A stretch of 64,000 nt of DNA from Cystobasidium ongulense (lineage: Eukaryota > Basidiomycota > Cystobasidiomycetes > Cystobasidiales > Cystobasidiaceae), in assembly GCA_022835595.1 (NCBI GenBank), contig BQUP01000010.1, positions 264,236 through 328,235 on the forward strand, written 5' to 3'. A program made the position numbers and the translations under genes. Of the stretch, positions 1 through 11,436 are shown in pieces; the first letter of the stretch is position 1, and each line of letters begins with the position of its first letter. Below the pieces are notes generated by a model. The model did no database searches and was not told where the DNA came from. It saw only the letters and a list, made by a program, of their open reading frames with translations.

Positions 1-461
1 TTCTTAGCTCAGACCGACGTTCTGGTTATTTGCTTACCTGGCAGCCCTGGAACTATCAAAATGATTAATAAGGATAGATTGGCTAAATTGAAGAAGAATG
101 CTGTTTTAGGTGAGTCTTCCTTGTCCCTCCTTTCCGTCCATTCCACATACTCCCGAGTCGGTCAAGCTGACACGACGCTCCAGTCAATATTGGCAGAGGA
201 TCAGTAGTAGATACAGAAGCCCTCATCGAATCCTTAGAATCTGGTCATCTAGGAGGAGCAGGCCTAGATGTAACAGATCCCGAGCCACTTCCAGACGGAC
301 ACAAATTATGGACAACACCGAACGTCATCATCACTCCTCATATTGCAGGCTTGACGGAAAAGTATCTCTCGAGAAGTGTAGACATGCTCGTTACAAACGC
401 AGAGAGGTTGAAGAAGGGCGGCAAGTTGCTCAATACAGTGGATATCGCCAAGGGCTATTAA
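1..461 (+). CDS. D-2-hydroxyacid dehydrogenase (glyoxylate/hydroxypyruvate reductase type), 3' part
   Basis: The C-terminal part of an NAD(P)-dependent D-isomer 2-hydroxyacid dehydrogenase; the 5' end lies outside the window. Exon 1-109 reads through the end of the nucleotide-binding domain (LVICLPGSPGT), an intron spans 110-183 (GTGAGT...CAG), and the second exon runs to the TAA at 459-461. Family hallmarks after splicing are NIGRGSVVD (catalytic Arg), GAGLDVTDPEPLP (catalytic Glu) and TPHIAG (catalytic His). These enzymes reduce glyoxylate, hydroxypyruvate or similar 2-keto acids; the exact substrate cannot be read from this fragment. The product ends shortly after the last helix, as is normal for the family. 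Confidence 0.9.
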
Positions 462-718
462 AGTAGTGAGGGAGGTTGGTAAGGTTATACATCAGTAGAA
501 TGAAGTAAGTATACACAGTAAATACGAGAAATAGAGTTGCATAGGAATTGTCAGTAGTAACTTAGCCTGCTGCATGCTTGCAACATTAACCCTTCAAACA
601 TCTTGCGAGCGGCTTTCGAGTGGCGGCGTATTCAACAGAAAGTGGTATCTGTATTGTCCGTAATTGTTCATGCTGTTCGACTATATAGCTAAAGAATCAT
701 ATTCTATGGTTCTACACG

Positions 719-2540
719 TCACAGAGCAGTAACGGCAGGGAGAGCAGCTCTCTTGGTAAATGCCCCAGATACAGTAGGCATAACAGAAGATACTACAGTT
801 GCTGCTATTTCCGTGGGTGTACCGAAATCACAAGCATTATCGAGACTGAACAGATAAGCTTGAGAGTCCTGACCTGCTGCTGGGAGTGGAATATTGCCGC
901 CTTGTCTGAGATGATAGAAGCTGTACAGAGTGAAATTCTCCGTTTGATTGAACTGTTCAGTGTATGCATTGACTTTATAACTGTAGAAACAGGGACAGAA
1001 TTGTTTAGCTTCAATATCGCAGGACTTTCGCTGATCTCGGAGAAACATGCAAACTTACCTCCAGAAGACGGCACCTGCAGATTGAGACCAAGCTCTCAAT
1101 TGAGTGGACCAGAACGCACTGTCGAAAGCAGTATCGTTCCAAGTGGCAGTACTAATTGACCATTCTGTCACTGCGACTGGAATACCATATGATTCATAGG
1201 AAGAAGCCTTTGCGCAAATTTGACTGGTGAGAGTTGACAGGGAAGTTTGGGGCTGTAAACGACCGGGGTATCTGTGAAAAGTCGTTACTGTCAGTGAAAA
1301 AAGTCTTTCGTCGTAAAAGACAAATCAATACATACGGGTGATCTTCGTAAATGAGCAACTGGGGATCCTTGCCGTTGATAAAACTTTGGAAGAGGCCCCT
1401 ATCGAAAGTAAGAATTCATCAGCACCGAATAAAAGCACGATATCTCTGCCTCTTGACATCTCAAAAAAAGCGTGCTCACATAGGCGACTTCTCTGGATGG
1501 CCAGGATGGAACATCATCGGGATAGGTGGTGAGACGGTACTGAGCTTATCGTAAGCTCGCTCATAGTATGAAACGAGAGTATCGAACTGATCTTGCGAAT
1601 AAAAGACGGGTTCGTTGCATGTTGCGAGAGCTGTAATGATATTGCGATGTGTGCTATTTTGGATGTAATCAATTGCTAAATCGATGAGGGTATCACTGTA
1701 ATTTTGATTCTGGGCCTGGTAGAAGTTGCTGCGTTTGGGAAGAACGGGTCAGCAACTCTGCAACGAGATTGTTGGACACGCAGACAGTTGAAATGTTACC
1801 CACTTGTATCCAACGTGACCACTTGCTTGTTCTCCATTTTGCGATCCTGGAAGACCATGCAGATCGATAATCACATACAAACCGTAATTTGCAGCGCTGT
1901 CAATGACTCTTGTCATCTGTTCCAACTGACCGCCCATGGAAACATATGGGGTTCCAGCAGGCTCGTTCATGAATGCCCAGTACCCGATAGGTATACGAAT
2001 ATGATTGAAACCCGACTCTGATATAATTCGAATATCATCGTCGGTGATCCAGGTATTCCAGTGCTCTTCTAGAACTGATTGAGCCCTGTCACCGAGAGCT
2101 AGACTGAAAGACCATTCATCGTTTGCGGTAGTGTTGCCACTTGCTTCTGTGAACCACTGCTCGTCCATCCTGTGTGTCAACGAGTCAGTAGAGGGTCTAG
2201 AGTTTATTGAATAAGAGCAGGCAGTAATTTACCATCGCTCGAGTAGAAGCCAGTTTCCCAAGGCAACTCCATCTGCAGCAAGCGTCATCAGTCTTGCGTT
2301 CTGGATGGCTACCCGACAGCAGGAGACCATGCACTCACTCAGCTTTACGTCGCCTGTCCAGTCCCAAGGTGCAGTATTGGCAGTAGTGCCATTGCCAGCA
2401 GTGGTGGTGCTGTTCGAAGCAGCCTGTCTAGCCTGCAGCGAGTTTGACCATCGGGAAGAGCTGCCTACAGGACTGGCAGAGGTTGCAGTCGGAAAGAGCG
2501 TGAGCAGAGCCGAAGCAGCAGCGAGACCGCGAAGGAACAT
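719..2540 (-). CDS. Secreted GH5 exo-beta-1,3-glucanase (Exg1 family)
   Basis: A cell-wall glucan 1,3-beta-glucosidase of glycoside hydrolase family 5. The ATG at 2540 begins a signal peptide (MFLRGLAAASALLTLFP), then a Ser/Thr-rich stretch. Family landmarks follow in order: a LGNWLLLERW block (usual form LGGWLVLEPW), DEWSFSLALG, SGFNHIRIPIGYWAF, LYVIIDLHGLPGSQNG, the acid/base Glu in ATCNEPVFY, the nucleophile Glu in AVTEWSIS, and GAVFWSYKV near the end. At least four introns interrupt it; clear ones are 2170-2232 and one splitting FWS/YKV near 1050-1095. Unusual: extra Cys residues just before the first block (CMVSCC), and a C-terminal extension of about 60 residues after the usual family end. 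It is divergent from the macro-domain gene. Function is assigned with confidence; substrate preference within beta-1,3/1,6-glucans is inferred. Confidence 0.9.
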
Positions 2541-2955
2541 CTTGAAAGTCGTGAGGATGGGTAGCAAGCCAAGCACGCAATGTCGGCTTATTATTTCTCT
2601 GAATCCACCTGCATTGCCTTTCCTGTCTCTGACAGATTTAGATTCTCCTCAGCCTCAATTGCTCTGAATTGTGCTCCATTTGCGCTGTCATCAGCACTGG
2701 AATTCTGGTGGCAAATCAGCCTCCGGTGGTCGGTCAGTCGTAGCCAGCCAGTTCAGCGACACTGGCATGGTGAGATGGAGACGATGGGCTTGACGGCCGA
2801 ACAGCAAGCTGCATACTCTGAGCATGCTGGTCTGAATAGAACAGCGAGAAGAGTGGAAATGCACCGTGATCGACTGTGCTGTGCCGAAAGAGCACCGTGA
2901 CGGGCAGCTCTGGAGCTGCTCTTTGAAGCTGATAATCCTGGTGCAGCGTCAATCT
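2541..2955. promoter_or_regulatory. Divergent intergenic region, glucanase / macro-domain gene
   Basis: About 415 bp between two genes read outward, so it must hold both promoters. I see no strong TATA box or repeated element. Short open frames here start on non-ATG codons or overlap the leaders and look like shadows. Confidence 0.5.
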
Positions 2956-3993
2956 ATGCTAGCATCCACAGTTCGCAGAATGAGCACAGTCGCACCTTCG
3001 CAGATCAAGACTCTGTCACAGCTGTACCAAGAGGGCAAGCTCCCCTCTGCAACGCGCGAAGCATTCTTCAAGCCAAATGATGAGATCAACAGCAAGGTCT
3101 CGCTGTGGTGCGCAGAAAGCTTGCTACTCTGGCATTTCAAAGCTGAAAGGTTATGTCTGCTATTGAACACTCCTCGTCCGCACCGCCCTTCCCGACACAG
3201 GCAGGGCGATATCACAAAGCTAGCTATCGATGGTATTCAGAATGCTGCTAATTGTATGGTTGATGTGCCTTCCTCAGCTATGAAGCTATGACTGATAAAG
3301 ACAAGGCGTTTTGATTAGCCGGCTTGCGAGGTGGAGGTGGCATAGATGGAGTACGGAAGTCCTTCGCTTCGGAATTTCATCTTTATGCCCCGCTGACATG
3401 CCCGTGTCTGTGGCGACCAGGCAATCCACCGTGCTGCGGGAAGGGAGCTCTACGATGCATGTGCCAAGCTGAATGGCTGTCCAACGGGTAATACAAAAAT
3501 TACTAAAGGTAGGTTGCCTGCTCGCTTGACTGAAGCTCCAACTAGTCTGAAGACTACTGGTAACGGATACCAGGCTTCAACTTGCCTTCAAAGTATATTC
3601 TACACACAGTCGGGCCAGTCTACAGCGCAAGTCGTAAATCAGAATGCGAACAACAGCTAGAAAGCTGCTATAACACCACACTCCAGCTAGCAATAGAACA
3701 TAAGCTAAAGACAGTCGCACTATGTGGCGTTTCAACTGGTATATATGGCTTTCCGCTTCAAGCTGCGACAGAAATTGCTTTGAGTACAGTCAGAAAGGTA
3801 CTAGAGGGAGATGCTGATAAGGTGGGCTTCGTGTACTCCTCTTCTCGAAATGGACGATCAGCTGGCAGAAGCACTGACGTATACTACCGGGCAGTTTGAC
3901 AGGATCATCTTTTGCAATTTTGGGGCAAAAGATGTCGAGATTTACGAAACATCAGCAGTAAGCAATCTTTCGTCGCCTGAGCGACAGATGTAG
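2956..3993 (+). CDS. Macro-domain ADP-ribose / O-acetyl-ADP-ribose hydrolase (MacroD type)
   Basis: A MacroD-like macro-domain hydrolase that removes acetyl or protein-linked groups from ADP-ribose. Six exons splice cleanly: 2956-3107, 3201-3253, 3319-3350, 3421-3508, 3574-3821 and 3895-3993, giving 223 residues. The product shows [22 protein letters not shown] (binding loop 1 with the catalytic Asn region), the glycine loop [18 protein letters not shown] (the GGGGVD-type signature with catalytic Asp), [11 protein letters not shown], and the phosphate loop [10 protein letters not shown]. The N-terminus ([12 protein letters not shown]) is short, basic and hydroxylated and could be a mitochondrial presequence; a second ATG at 2980 would give a cytosolic form. 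Human MACROD1 is mitochondrial, which fits but does not prove this. The family call is firm; the exact substrate is not decided by sequence. Confidence 0.93.
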
Positions 3994-4268
3994 CAGCTGA
4001 CAGTTAGTATTTCTCGTGTGATTACCACACTATCCAGCCAAAATACTTTCCTCCTGCAGCATAAGATCCTTACGGCACTCGTTTCGAGTCAGATCTGCTA
4101 ACAGCGATTGCAAAGAACTACACAGAATTTGAAGGAAAGAAGAAAGAAGGCATGTATATATATATTGTAACTGATACAGAGATGTCTAAATTCAAAAAAC
4201 GAACATGGAATAATGATGAAGATGATATTGTTATTGACGAGAAAAAGTCGGCTACCAGCTTGTAAGAC

Positions 4269-6033
4269 CTATAGGTTGTTTGACTGGCCAAGGGCAGCTT
4301 TGAGGTCGAGATCAATGACATCACTTTCAATGAAGCTTCTGACTGTTTCTTTCAATCCTTCTTTGACAGTCCAAGAAGGTGCCCAACCTAGCACCGCATC
4401 GGCCCGTGTAGTGTCTGCCTGTCGGCGGGGAGGATCATCTTCTGGCATAGGCTTGAAAGTCATCTTTGACCTTCTGCGCTTCTTCAAAATTGACTTATCG
4501 CCTCCACACATTTCGACGAGCACTTCGTCTACGACCGAGACTATAAGCTCGGCCCAGGAGAGAATGGTGCCCTCGAACGGTGAACCGATATTGACTGGTT
4601 CAGTATACTCGCTGTTCATGAGTAGGATTAGACCGCTGAAAAATAGAGAGAAGAGGTGCTTTAGCTTTGCTACTGTCTGTATAGCAAAGCATTGGGCTCA
4701 CTCTACGAGATCATGAACGAAGAGCAGTGAACGAGTCTGCGAGCCATCTCCGTAAATCTGTTGAAAGGTGTTATTATACATTAAATGATGAACCTCATTG
4801 GGAGGGGATGTCGTGTCGGACTCACCGTTATATCTTCACCTTTCAAGGCTTGAAGTACAAAGTTGCTAACGATTCTTCCATCACCTGGGGTCATACGAGG
4901 ACCGAATGAATTGAAGATACGAGCAACTCTCACATCAACACCGTCTTGTCTGAGATATCCAAAAGTCAAGGCTTCCGCTACTCTCTTGCCTTCATCGTAG
5001 CATGCTCTCGGACCAATGGGATTCACATTTCCCCAATACGTTTCAGGTTGAGGATGCACGGTAGGTGATCCGTACACTTCACTAGTTGAAGAAAGCAAAA
5101 ATCGGGCCTTGGTACGTTTCGCAAGGCCAAGCATGTTCATGGTGCCCATAAAGTTGGTTTTCATAGTCTTGACTTGATTGTATTGATACGCTCGGGGAGA
5201 TGCAGGACAAGCAAGGTGGTAAATCATGTCGCACTCGATGTGGAAGGGAATAGTAACGTCGTGACGAACGAGTTCAAAGTTTGGATGTCCCTGCCAGTGA
5301 GCCACAGTTGTCTTTGCACCCGAAAAGAAGTTATCTAGGACGGTGACTCTGCGGAATTTGGTTAGATTTTCCGAAGGCTAGCATGAGTATACAATACAGA
5401 CTCACTCATGACCCAAGAACATCAGGCGATCCACGAGGTGAGATCCCAAGAAGCCAGCACCACCAGTCACTAGAACGCGTTTGCGCCTGTCAGGTGGCAA
5501 GCTCTTGACAGGTGGGTATTGATTGGATGGGGTGTAGTACATGTAGCCGTCGGACTTTCCCGACTTCTGTGAATGTATCATCGGCGATGCTTCCAAATTG
5601 AAGTAAGAGTTTGAAGATGTAGATGTGGAGAGGTTGGACATATCTTTGGCAAGGTCAGAGGGTTTAACTAGGTAAGGCAACGAAAGGTCAGCCAGATGCG
5701 AGCGATTGTCGAAAGGGGGAAAGTCTGCATACTGGTGGTACGCCTTTGATGGAGCTGGTCGACAGCCTGAGGCGTCATGCGGCCGTCCTCGTCTTCAAAG
5801 TCATCGTGAGGGAGCAGTGTTCTGCGGTTCGTGATCGGATGGGCGTGTTGCTTGTCGGCACTGGCAGCGCGGTCGGAAGCTGGAGGCGCTCGTCGATAGA
5901 CACTCTGTAGCAATTCCAAAGGCACCTTGTACTCTTGCATCAGCGGAGCGGCGAGCTCGGAGTAGTCGCCTTGCCCGGCAAAGGCATGCGTATCGTATGG
6001 GATCCTGCGAGTGTTGGGAGCAAGTTCAGGCAT
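4269..6033 (-). CDS. UXS1: UDP-glucuronic acid decarboxylase (UDP-xylose synthase)
   Basis: Converts UDP-glucuronate to UDP-xylose, the donor for xylosylated wall or capsule glycans. It is an extended short-chain dehydrogenase: [10 protein letters not shown] (NAD-binding Gly motif), [23 protein letters not shown] (catalytic Ser region), YDEGKR (Tyr-X3-Lys), [10 protein letters not shown] and YGDGSQTRS all match UXS. Clear introns lie near 5345-5405, 4760-4825 and around 4640-4710. The first about 150 residues form a low-complexity extension with no membrane helix that I can see, unlike the type II membrane form in animals. The reading frame changes between the N-terminal part (from [10 protein letters not shown]) and the part reading [15 protein letters not shown] near 5735-5755; a weak intron (donor in the Ala-Ser region, acceptor CAG at about 5750) or an indel would explain it. 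A short basic insertion (ILKKRRRSK) sits near the C-terminus. Confidence 0.92.
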
Positions 6034-6620
6034 TTTGACGCCGATAAACGAAGCAGGGAGGTGGTAGGGACAGGAAAGAACAGCACATCAGCCATGGTTT
6101 TCCTTGCGAACAGACACGGTAGCCAGATGAAAGGCGGATGGGCCAAATTGCAGATGGCGCTCTCCATTGTGCTGTCTGCGCCCAAACAAGACGCACCTCG
6201 GGGACGACTCGATGGAAGGTCGCGGCGAATGACCCAAGAAGCTGGCTCGGGATTCAGACTTGTGCATGCTGCCAGCAGTGCTGCTTGCTTGAGAAGGGGA
6301 CCTGAACATCTTGGCTTGCGGTGGATCAAGATGGCAAGGAAGCAAAAGCCAGACAACGCTGCTGGTCCGTTGTCGCGGCCGAACAAAAAGGCACGTGTCG
6401 GCAGCGTGTAGCATAACAGATGGAATACTCGCTGTTGTCGCATAGCCAGCAGTCAAGGCCAGCCAAGCTAGTACTGTATTCGGTACCGCTCTCTCACAAT
6501 GCGCTGCCAGTCCAAGCAGGCTGGATTGCTCTGGGCCGACTCTCTATTGAATGCAGTACTAGGTCCGCCAAAAAAAGCACGACCACCCTTCCGTACCACT
6601 ACATTCCGGCTAATTGGCGG
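6034..6620. other. Intergenic, upstream of UXS1 and downstream of thioesterase
   Basis: About 590 bp between two genes on the minus strand, holding the UXS1 promoter and leader. Several overlapping open frames cover 5935-6456 on both strands, but none has recognisable motifs or is needed for a neighbour. I call no gene. Confidence 0.4.
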
Positions 6621-7493
6621 CTACTCAGCCTCATCAAAGGTGCCTTTAACAATATTCTCTCCACTTTCATCAAACGTAACATTCTTGGGATGATCATGCG
6701 ATGCAGCAACGTATTTAGTGTGCAAGCCGGTGGCCAACAACTTGTGGGTTTCCGGATGGAACAGTTTCGTTTCCGTATACGCTAGGGTTTTCCCCATATT
6801 CAGAACCTGCGAATGAGAACATGCTTTGCTACTGAGTTTCCAGACATCAATCTTCTGAAAGGCATGATAGAAGCCACGCACCCGACCTTCTATCCGGACG
6901 GTGTCACCTATACCTCCACCACCACGGATGAACCTGTAAAATAGAAATTAGCAGCTCACTCGCGTTTACGCATTTACTCGTCAGCATCTTGACGTACGTT
7001 GTATGAATATCGGTGGAGACGCCGGTCTGAAAGATGCCCTTCGTCGTTAGAGCCAGACTGCCGACAGTATCGACAAGCGAGCAGATGATTCCGCCATGCA
7101 ATGAACCCAGCCTATTGGTCTGTTCCTTTTGGATTTTTACTAGCATAGACATTACCCATCAGCTTTGCTTAAAGGTCATGTTGCGTATCAGTGTCGATCT
7201 TCCGTCACATACATGTAGCTTCCACAAAACCGGGAGCACAGCGGACAATGGAGAGCTGCGCGGAGATTGTCAGCGCGAGATTGCGAGATAAGAAGTAGAT
7301 CTCAGCCGCTTACTGTGCTCTTAGAAACAGCATCATGTCCCTGCTCGAGTATACAGCATAATGGTCAGACAAGTGATCGGACTGGCTCGACAGTGGGAGC
7401 GTTTGCAGTGGCTCTCGCCTCGTGAAGACAGCTCACTCCGTAGGCGAGGAAATCTTTCCAGATATGGCGCGTATATCGCGTGCAGGCGGACAT
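6621..7493 (-). CDS. Hotdog-fold acyl-CoA thioesterase (THEM2/ACOT13, PaaI-like)
   Basis: A small single-domain hotdog thioesterase related to ACOT13/THEM2 that hydrolyses acyl-CoA. The start (ATG at 7493, MSACTRYTRHIWKDF) was chosen because splicing from it yields one continuous family-like protein through short introns: GHDAVSKSTLSIVRCAPG, then LKIQKEQTNRLGSLHGGI, then VSTDIHTTFIRGGGGIGD, then RVLNMGKTLAYTE and GLHTKYV. The signature is NRLGSLHGGI...LVDTVGSLAL, which carries the catalytic Asn/His-Gly-Gly and Asp region. Donors seen include GTGAGC, GTAAGC, GTATGT, GTACGT and GTGCGT. A tail of about 25 residues extends past the usual family end (HDHPKNVTFDESGENIVKGT). Localisation is not decided; human ACOT13 associates with mitochondria. 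Confidence 0.88.
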
Positions 7494-7764
7494 CTCAGCT
7501 TCTGCTTGACCGGTCGTAGGTAAAGAAGGAAGCCCCCGGCGAGATCCGACACAGCGAGGCCGGCAAGACTGAAAGCTTTCCGGCGTAAGATGCGCCACAA
7601 TGTCAAGAAGGCCTAAAACATGCAGAGAGATTTGCAACGAGTGCCAGTCGGAAGACTGCTAATAAAACGTTCAAGCAATATCGCCTATCCAACTTGGTCA
7701 CTTAATCCAAGCCCAGGGATGCTCGCATATTGCACTTTGAGTGAAAGGTTACACGGTACCCAGC

Positions 7765-9442
7765 TCAATGTCGCTCTCTACCCTGGTTCCTGCCTCCCGC
7801 GTTATCTCTCCCTCGAAGCTCACGCTCAGCTCGTGAGCTAGCTCCCTTGCTCAAACGGCCACTTTGTTCACTCATCCTCTTCAATCTCGCCTCTTGCCGT
7901 TTTGCGTCTTCTAGTGTCATGTTCTTATTGCGTGGGTCGATGACCTCGTATTCGTCTATATGATGTTGATCCATGGTAGCATCTTTCCGGAATTGTAGAG
8001 TATGACCCATCCAGCCGGTGTCATCGTCGTCATCTTCTAGAATCTCGCCAGCATAACCATCTACTGAATCTTCTGTTTCTGCTACTGCAGTGTTTGTACC
8101 AGTAGAGGCAGGAGCAGCAGCTCGTAATTTACTTCTGAAGCCATTGAGCACGCCCATGATATCTTCATCTTCCTCTCTACGTCTTTTGCCCTTATTATCC
8201 GAAGCCGACCCTTTGCCTATTGATCTACCGCCCTGAGCATACTTCGCTCGCTCAGCCGCAAGCAAGGCTGCACCGGAGTTCTTCGATTTTGTCTTGCCCT
8301 TGCCTTTCGTATCAGCATCTTCAGGCTCGTCGGAGCCTCTACGCGTGAATCGCTTTAGGTCGGCTTGAACTTTGGCAATCTCGGCCTTGATACGGTCATT
8401 CGCTGTTTCTGGTTCTTTATCAACGCGCTCCTTCTCCTTCTTTTTGCGAATCGCCTGCGGTGAAGGGGACCTATTGTCTATCTGCGTCGAATAGGCCGCC
8501 GATTGCATAGAAACTGGCACAGATGCCTTCCCTGATGTTTGTGTACTCGGCTCTCTGCTGTCGCGCTTAGATGGTTTTCCCTGCTCATGCGTCTCCAGTC
8601 TTCGCAACCCGTCTGAAACACCACGGTCATCTCTGACCTCTTTACTTAGGTGCGGGTCGTTCAAAAGTTCATGCGCGCTCTTCAGCTTCAAAGCGGATGT
8701 GCTAGCTGCCGCAGACTCCTCTTCGTCTTCAAACGACATCAAACTCTTGTTCTTCACGCCTTCCTTCTTCCTTGATCTATTTGCAGCAGCTTTTCTAGCC
8801 TCTCTGCGAGCCTTTTCCTGTTGCCGTTTTTCAGCTGCGGTGATGCGTGGCACTGTCTGATCCGGCATAGGGTTGTCGTCTACTTCTATCGTCTTGATTA
8901 TGAAAGGATATACTGGCTTTTCGGTACCTGGCTGAAGCTCGCCGTCTGCAATAGCCATAACATTGAAGTATGTATCGCCACGGATGGTTCCGAAGATAGT
9001 ATTCTTGCCATTCAAGGCGTCGGCGCGGTTCAGGGTTATGAAGAACCTGATAAATGCACATAGTCAGCCTGCAGTAGTCTAGAAGAGCTTTGGCTACTCA
9101 CTGGCTGAGATTTGTGTTCTTCTTGCCCGTATTAGCCATGGCTACAATTCCCCTGCGGTTGAAGCGCAGACGCTGTGTTGTCTCATCTTCGAAATAGCCT
9201 TCCTCGTAGATGCTGTCTCCTCCTTCTCCAGAGTTTGAAGCATCGCCAGTCTGTACACATAACCCTGGCACGACTCTGTGGAACTCGCAGCCGTCATAAT
9301 ACCCTTCGAGCGCAAGCTGAATAAAGTTTCGGACGGCCTTTGGAGCTTCTTTGGGCCACAGCTCCATGACAATGTCGCCAGCCGTCGTCTTGAGCGTGAC
9401 ACGTCCATTGGTGACGGGCTCGACAGTGATAGGCTGCGCCAT
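7765..9442 (-). CDS. CWC27: Spliceosome-associated cyclophilin CWC27
   Basis: A cyclophilin-type protein of the activated spliceosome. The start at 9442 (MAQPITVEPVTNGRVTLKTTAGDI) matches the family N-terminus; the frame stays open upstream to 9553, but that extension is not family-like. The cyclophilin domain fills about the first 170 residues: FHRVVPG (catalytic-type Arg), RLRFNRRGIVAMAN, and after an intron near 9048-9100 FFITLNRADALNGKNTIFG. The rest is a long charged, coiled-coil-prone and low-complexity tail (EKRQQEKARREARKAA, then EDEDIMGVLNGFRSKL and DDTGWMGHTLQFRKD), the arrangement known for CWC27; the FRSKL and W-x-x-H-x-L-x-F blocks recur in the family tail. The stretch usually reading FIVQGGDPTGTG is LCVQTGDASNSG here, which may weaken isomerase activity. 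Confidence 0.92.
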
Positions 9443-9757
9443 GGCTCGAAGATGGTCAAGCAGCAGCGTGAGCCGGTCGAGGTGAAGGCAAGCCTCGATC
9501 GCCTTGCCGAAAGCCGCAACAAGGCTGCAGACCTTGTTTTCGAAGAGCACCAAATCGAATCAAGCAGTGCAATTTTTCCCTTGCATGATTCAGGTGATCT
9601 ATGATCTATCTAATGTACAAGGTGATCTGTTTGGGAAGCTTCTACCTGACTCCACCGCAATTCTACTGTAAAGCAAGACAGTCTGCAGCCAGCCCACTAT
9701 GTCCAACACCGTGCCGTGATGAGATACCTTCCACAGTCAGTCAAACCACATCCTCTG

Positions 9758-11159
9758 CTATTCGTCATCATCATCTACCATGTTCGGCCATTCTGCCTCT
9801 TTCAGCACCCACTTGCGAAGGCGAAGATCGGCCTCTCTGCAAAAGCGATAGTATTCGTCAGGTTCGAGCCCATCGATTAACAGGCGACATCGCTTACCTC
9901 CTCTTAAGGTGCCTTTTGAGCGCTTTCAGCTGGGTTGAGAGACCGCCTTTCAAACTGATGGTGCGATCCTTTTGCTGGTGAAAGACTAGATTGTTCCGGA
10001 CCTGATTGACGTACATTTCCGCGAAACGATCTTTGTCGAACTTCGCAAGGTATGGCGCTGGGATGAATACATGATAGATATCTCCGAGAGATTGTAGGTA
10101 AGTCTTGCAAGTCGCTAAAGCGGGGCCATGGTCAGTCGAGACATTTCTCCGCTTCATGAGGGCAACATACTGGGTACTACCAGATCAAGAAGCTTCGGTG
10201 CCGACCAGACTTCAGCGAGATAGCGTAAACTTAGCAGTCTCATCTGCGTTCCAGCAAGGTTCAAGGTCTTCAGGTTTTCCAAGGAGGCCAGCTGCAATGG
10301 CAGTCTTGATCAGACAGAAACCGCGAGCGTTTTGACATGCAGCGCTTAACTTACATTATAGCAGCCCCAGTGCTTGATTCTAGGATTGTTGCTGAGGTCG
10401 AGGTCTTCCAGAGTCTTCTTAAGAGGAACGAGATACGCAGTCGCTTCAGTCGAGACACCTGTGGAAGCGAGATCAAGCTTGACCAGCTTCAATCTTGAAA
10501 GCGAATGTAGGTCGTCATTCTTGAGCATAACCTTGCGGAGCTTGAGGCTTTTCAGAGTCTGGAAGGAGTGTGGCATTTCGAATACCTTCAATAGCGAGCC
10601 TGGTTTGTTCTTGGCAGGATTCACTGGGTCACGCCCGAGAGAAGGTGCCAGATCCAAGGAGTCAGCTCCGAGAGCGCGGAACACAGCTAGGAGATCTTTC
10701 TTGAGCAGTCCTGGTGGATGTGACTGTTATGATGAACAGTCGAGCAACGACCATATAATAGTGGAATTGCCTACCCAGCTCAGCTAGTTTTTCCAGAACA
10801 GCCTGTGGTTTATCCCAAGGCAGGAGCCGACGAAATCGGGCCTTTAGAGGCAGGGGAAGATATTGCACTACCATTTCTTCCAGAGAAGGTGTACTTCCTG
10901 GTTGATAACCCCAGTGGCGGATGCCGAGCGTAGTGACAGTTTCGTCGCAGCCATAGGGCGAGTATTCCGAGTTCAGGAGCGCAGATGACAAGTCAGGTTC
11001 GGATGGTGGTAGTTTCTTCTCCGCCTCAGAAGTAGCCAGGACGTTCTCGACAGCCTTGAAGTCCTTGACGAGACTGTGTTTCGCTTCGGTCCACCTCGCT
11101 GCCCAGAGTGGCTCCTCAATTTCCATCTGTTGCAACTGAAAGTCCATGATTCCCGGCAT
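9758..11159 (-). CDS. Leucine-rich-repeat protein, function unknown
   Basis: A predicted intracellular protein of about 390 residues with leucine-rich repeats in the middle: LKSLKLRKVMLKNDDLHSL, LKLVKLDLASTGVSTEAT, LEDLDLSNNPRIKHWG, and after an intron LENLKTLNLAGTQMRLLSL. Four introns splice in frame (near 10716-10780, 10295-10355, 10118-10175 and 9845-9898). The N-terminal third is helical and lacks recognisable motifs (MPGIMDFQLQQMEIEEPLW); the C-terminus is basic (LKALKRHLKRR) and ends in an Asp-rich tail before the stop at 9758-9760. The ATG at 11159 is the first in this frame; the frame stays open a further 17 codons upstream, so an earlier small exon is possible. No signal peptide, membrane helix or F-box is visible. 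The role is unknown; LRRs indicate protein binding. Confidence 0.75.
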
Positions 11160-11436
11160 GGCGTAGGGAGCACCGGCTGCGTAAGCAGGTGTAGCAGATA
11201 TGGCAGAGATATAGGATGACTGTGAGTCGCTGTAGCTGGTCTATACCTCACCATTCGCGTCAAAGAGCTCGACATTCCCAGTGTGCCTGTCAAGGGAATG
11301 ATCGGCCGTGGCGACTGGTAAGATCACGTGATCTAATTAGAAGCGACACGACTCAAGACCAAATGTGTATCTACCCATTACTGCGCTGTAGTAGTACAGA
11401 CATACGCTTCTACCTTACACTTATAAAAAAAAGTCT

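Noticed and set aside
5935-6456. Several overlapping frames on both strands upstream of UXS1
   Set aside because: No motifs, mutual overlap, and partly antisense to the UXS1 N-terminal exon.
9841-9900. B-box-like GGTTCGAGCC with apparent pairing ends
   Set aside because: It lies within an intron of the LRR gene and no A box or cloverleaf can be formed.
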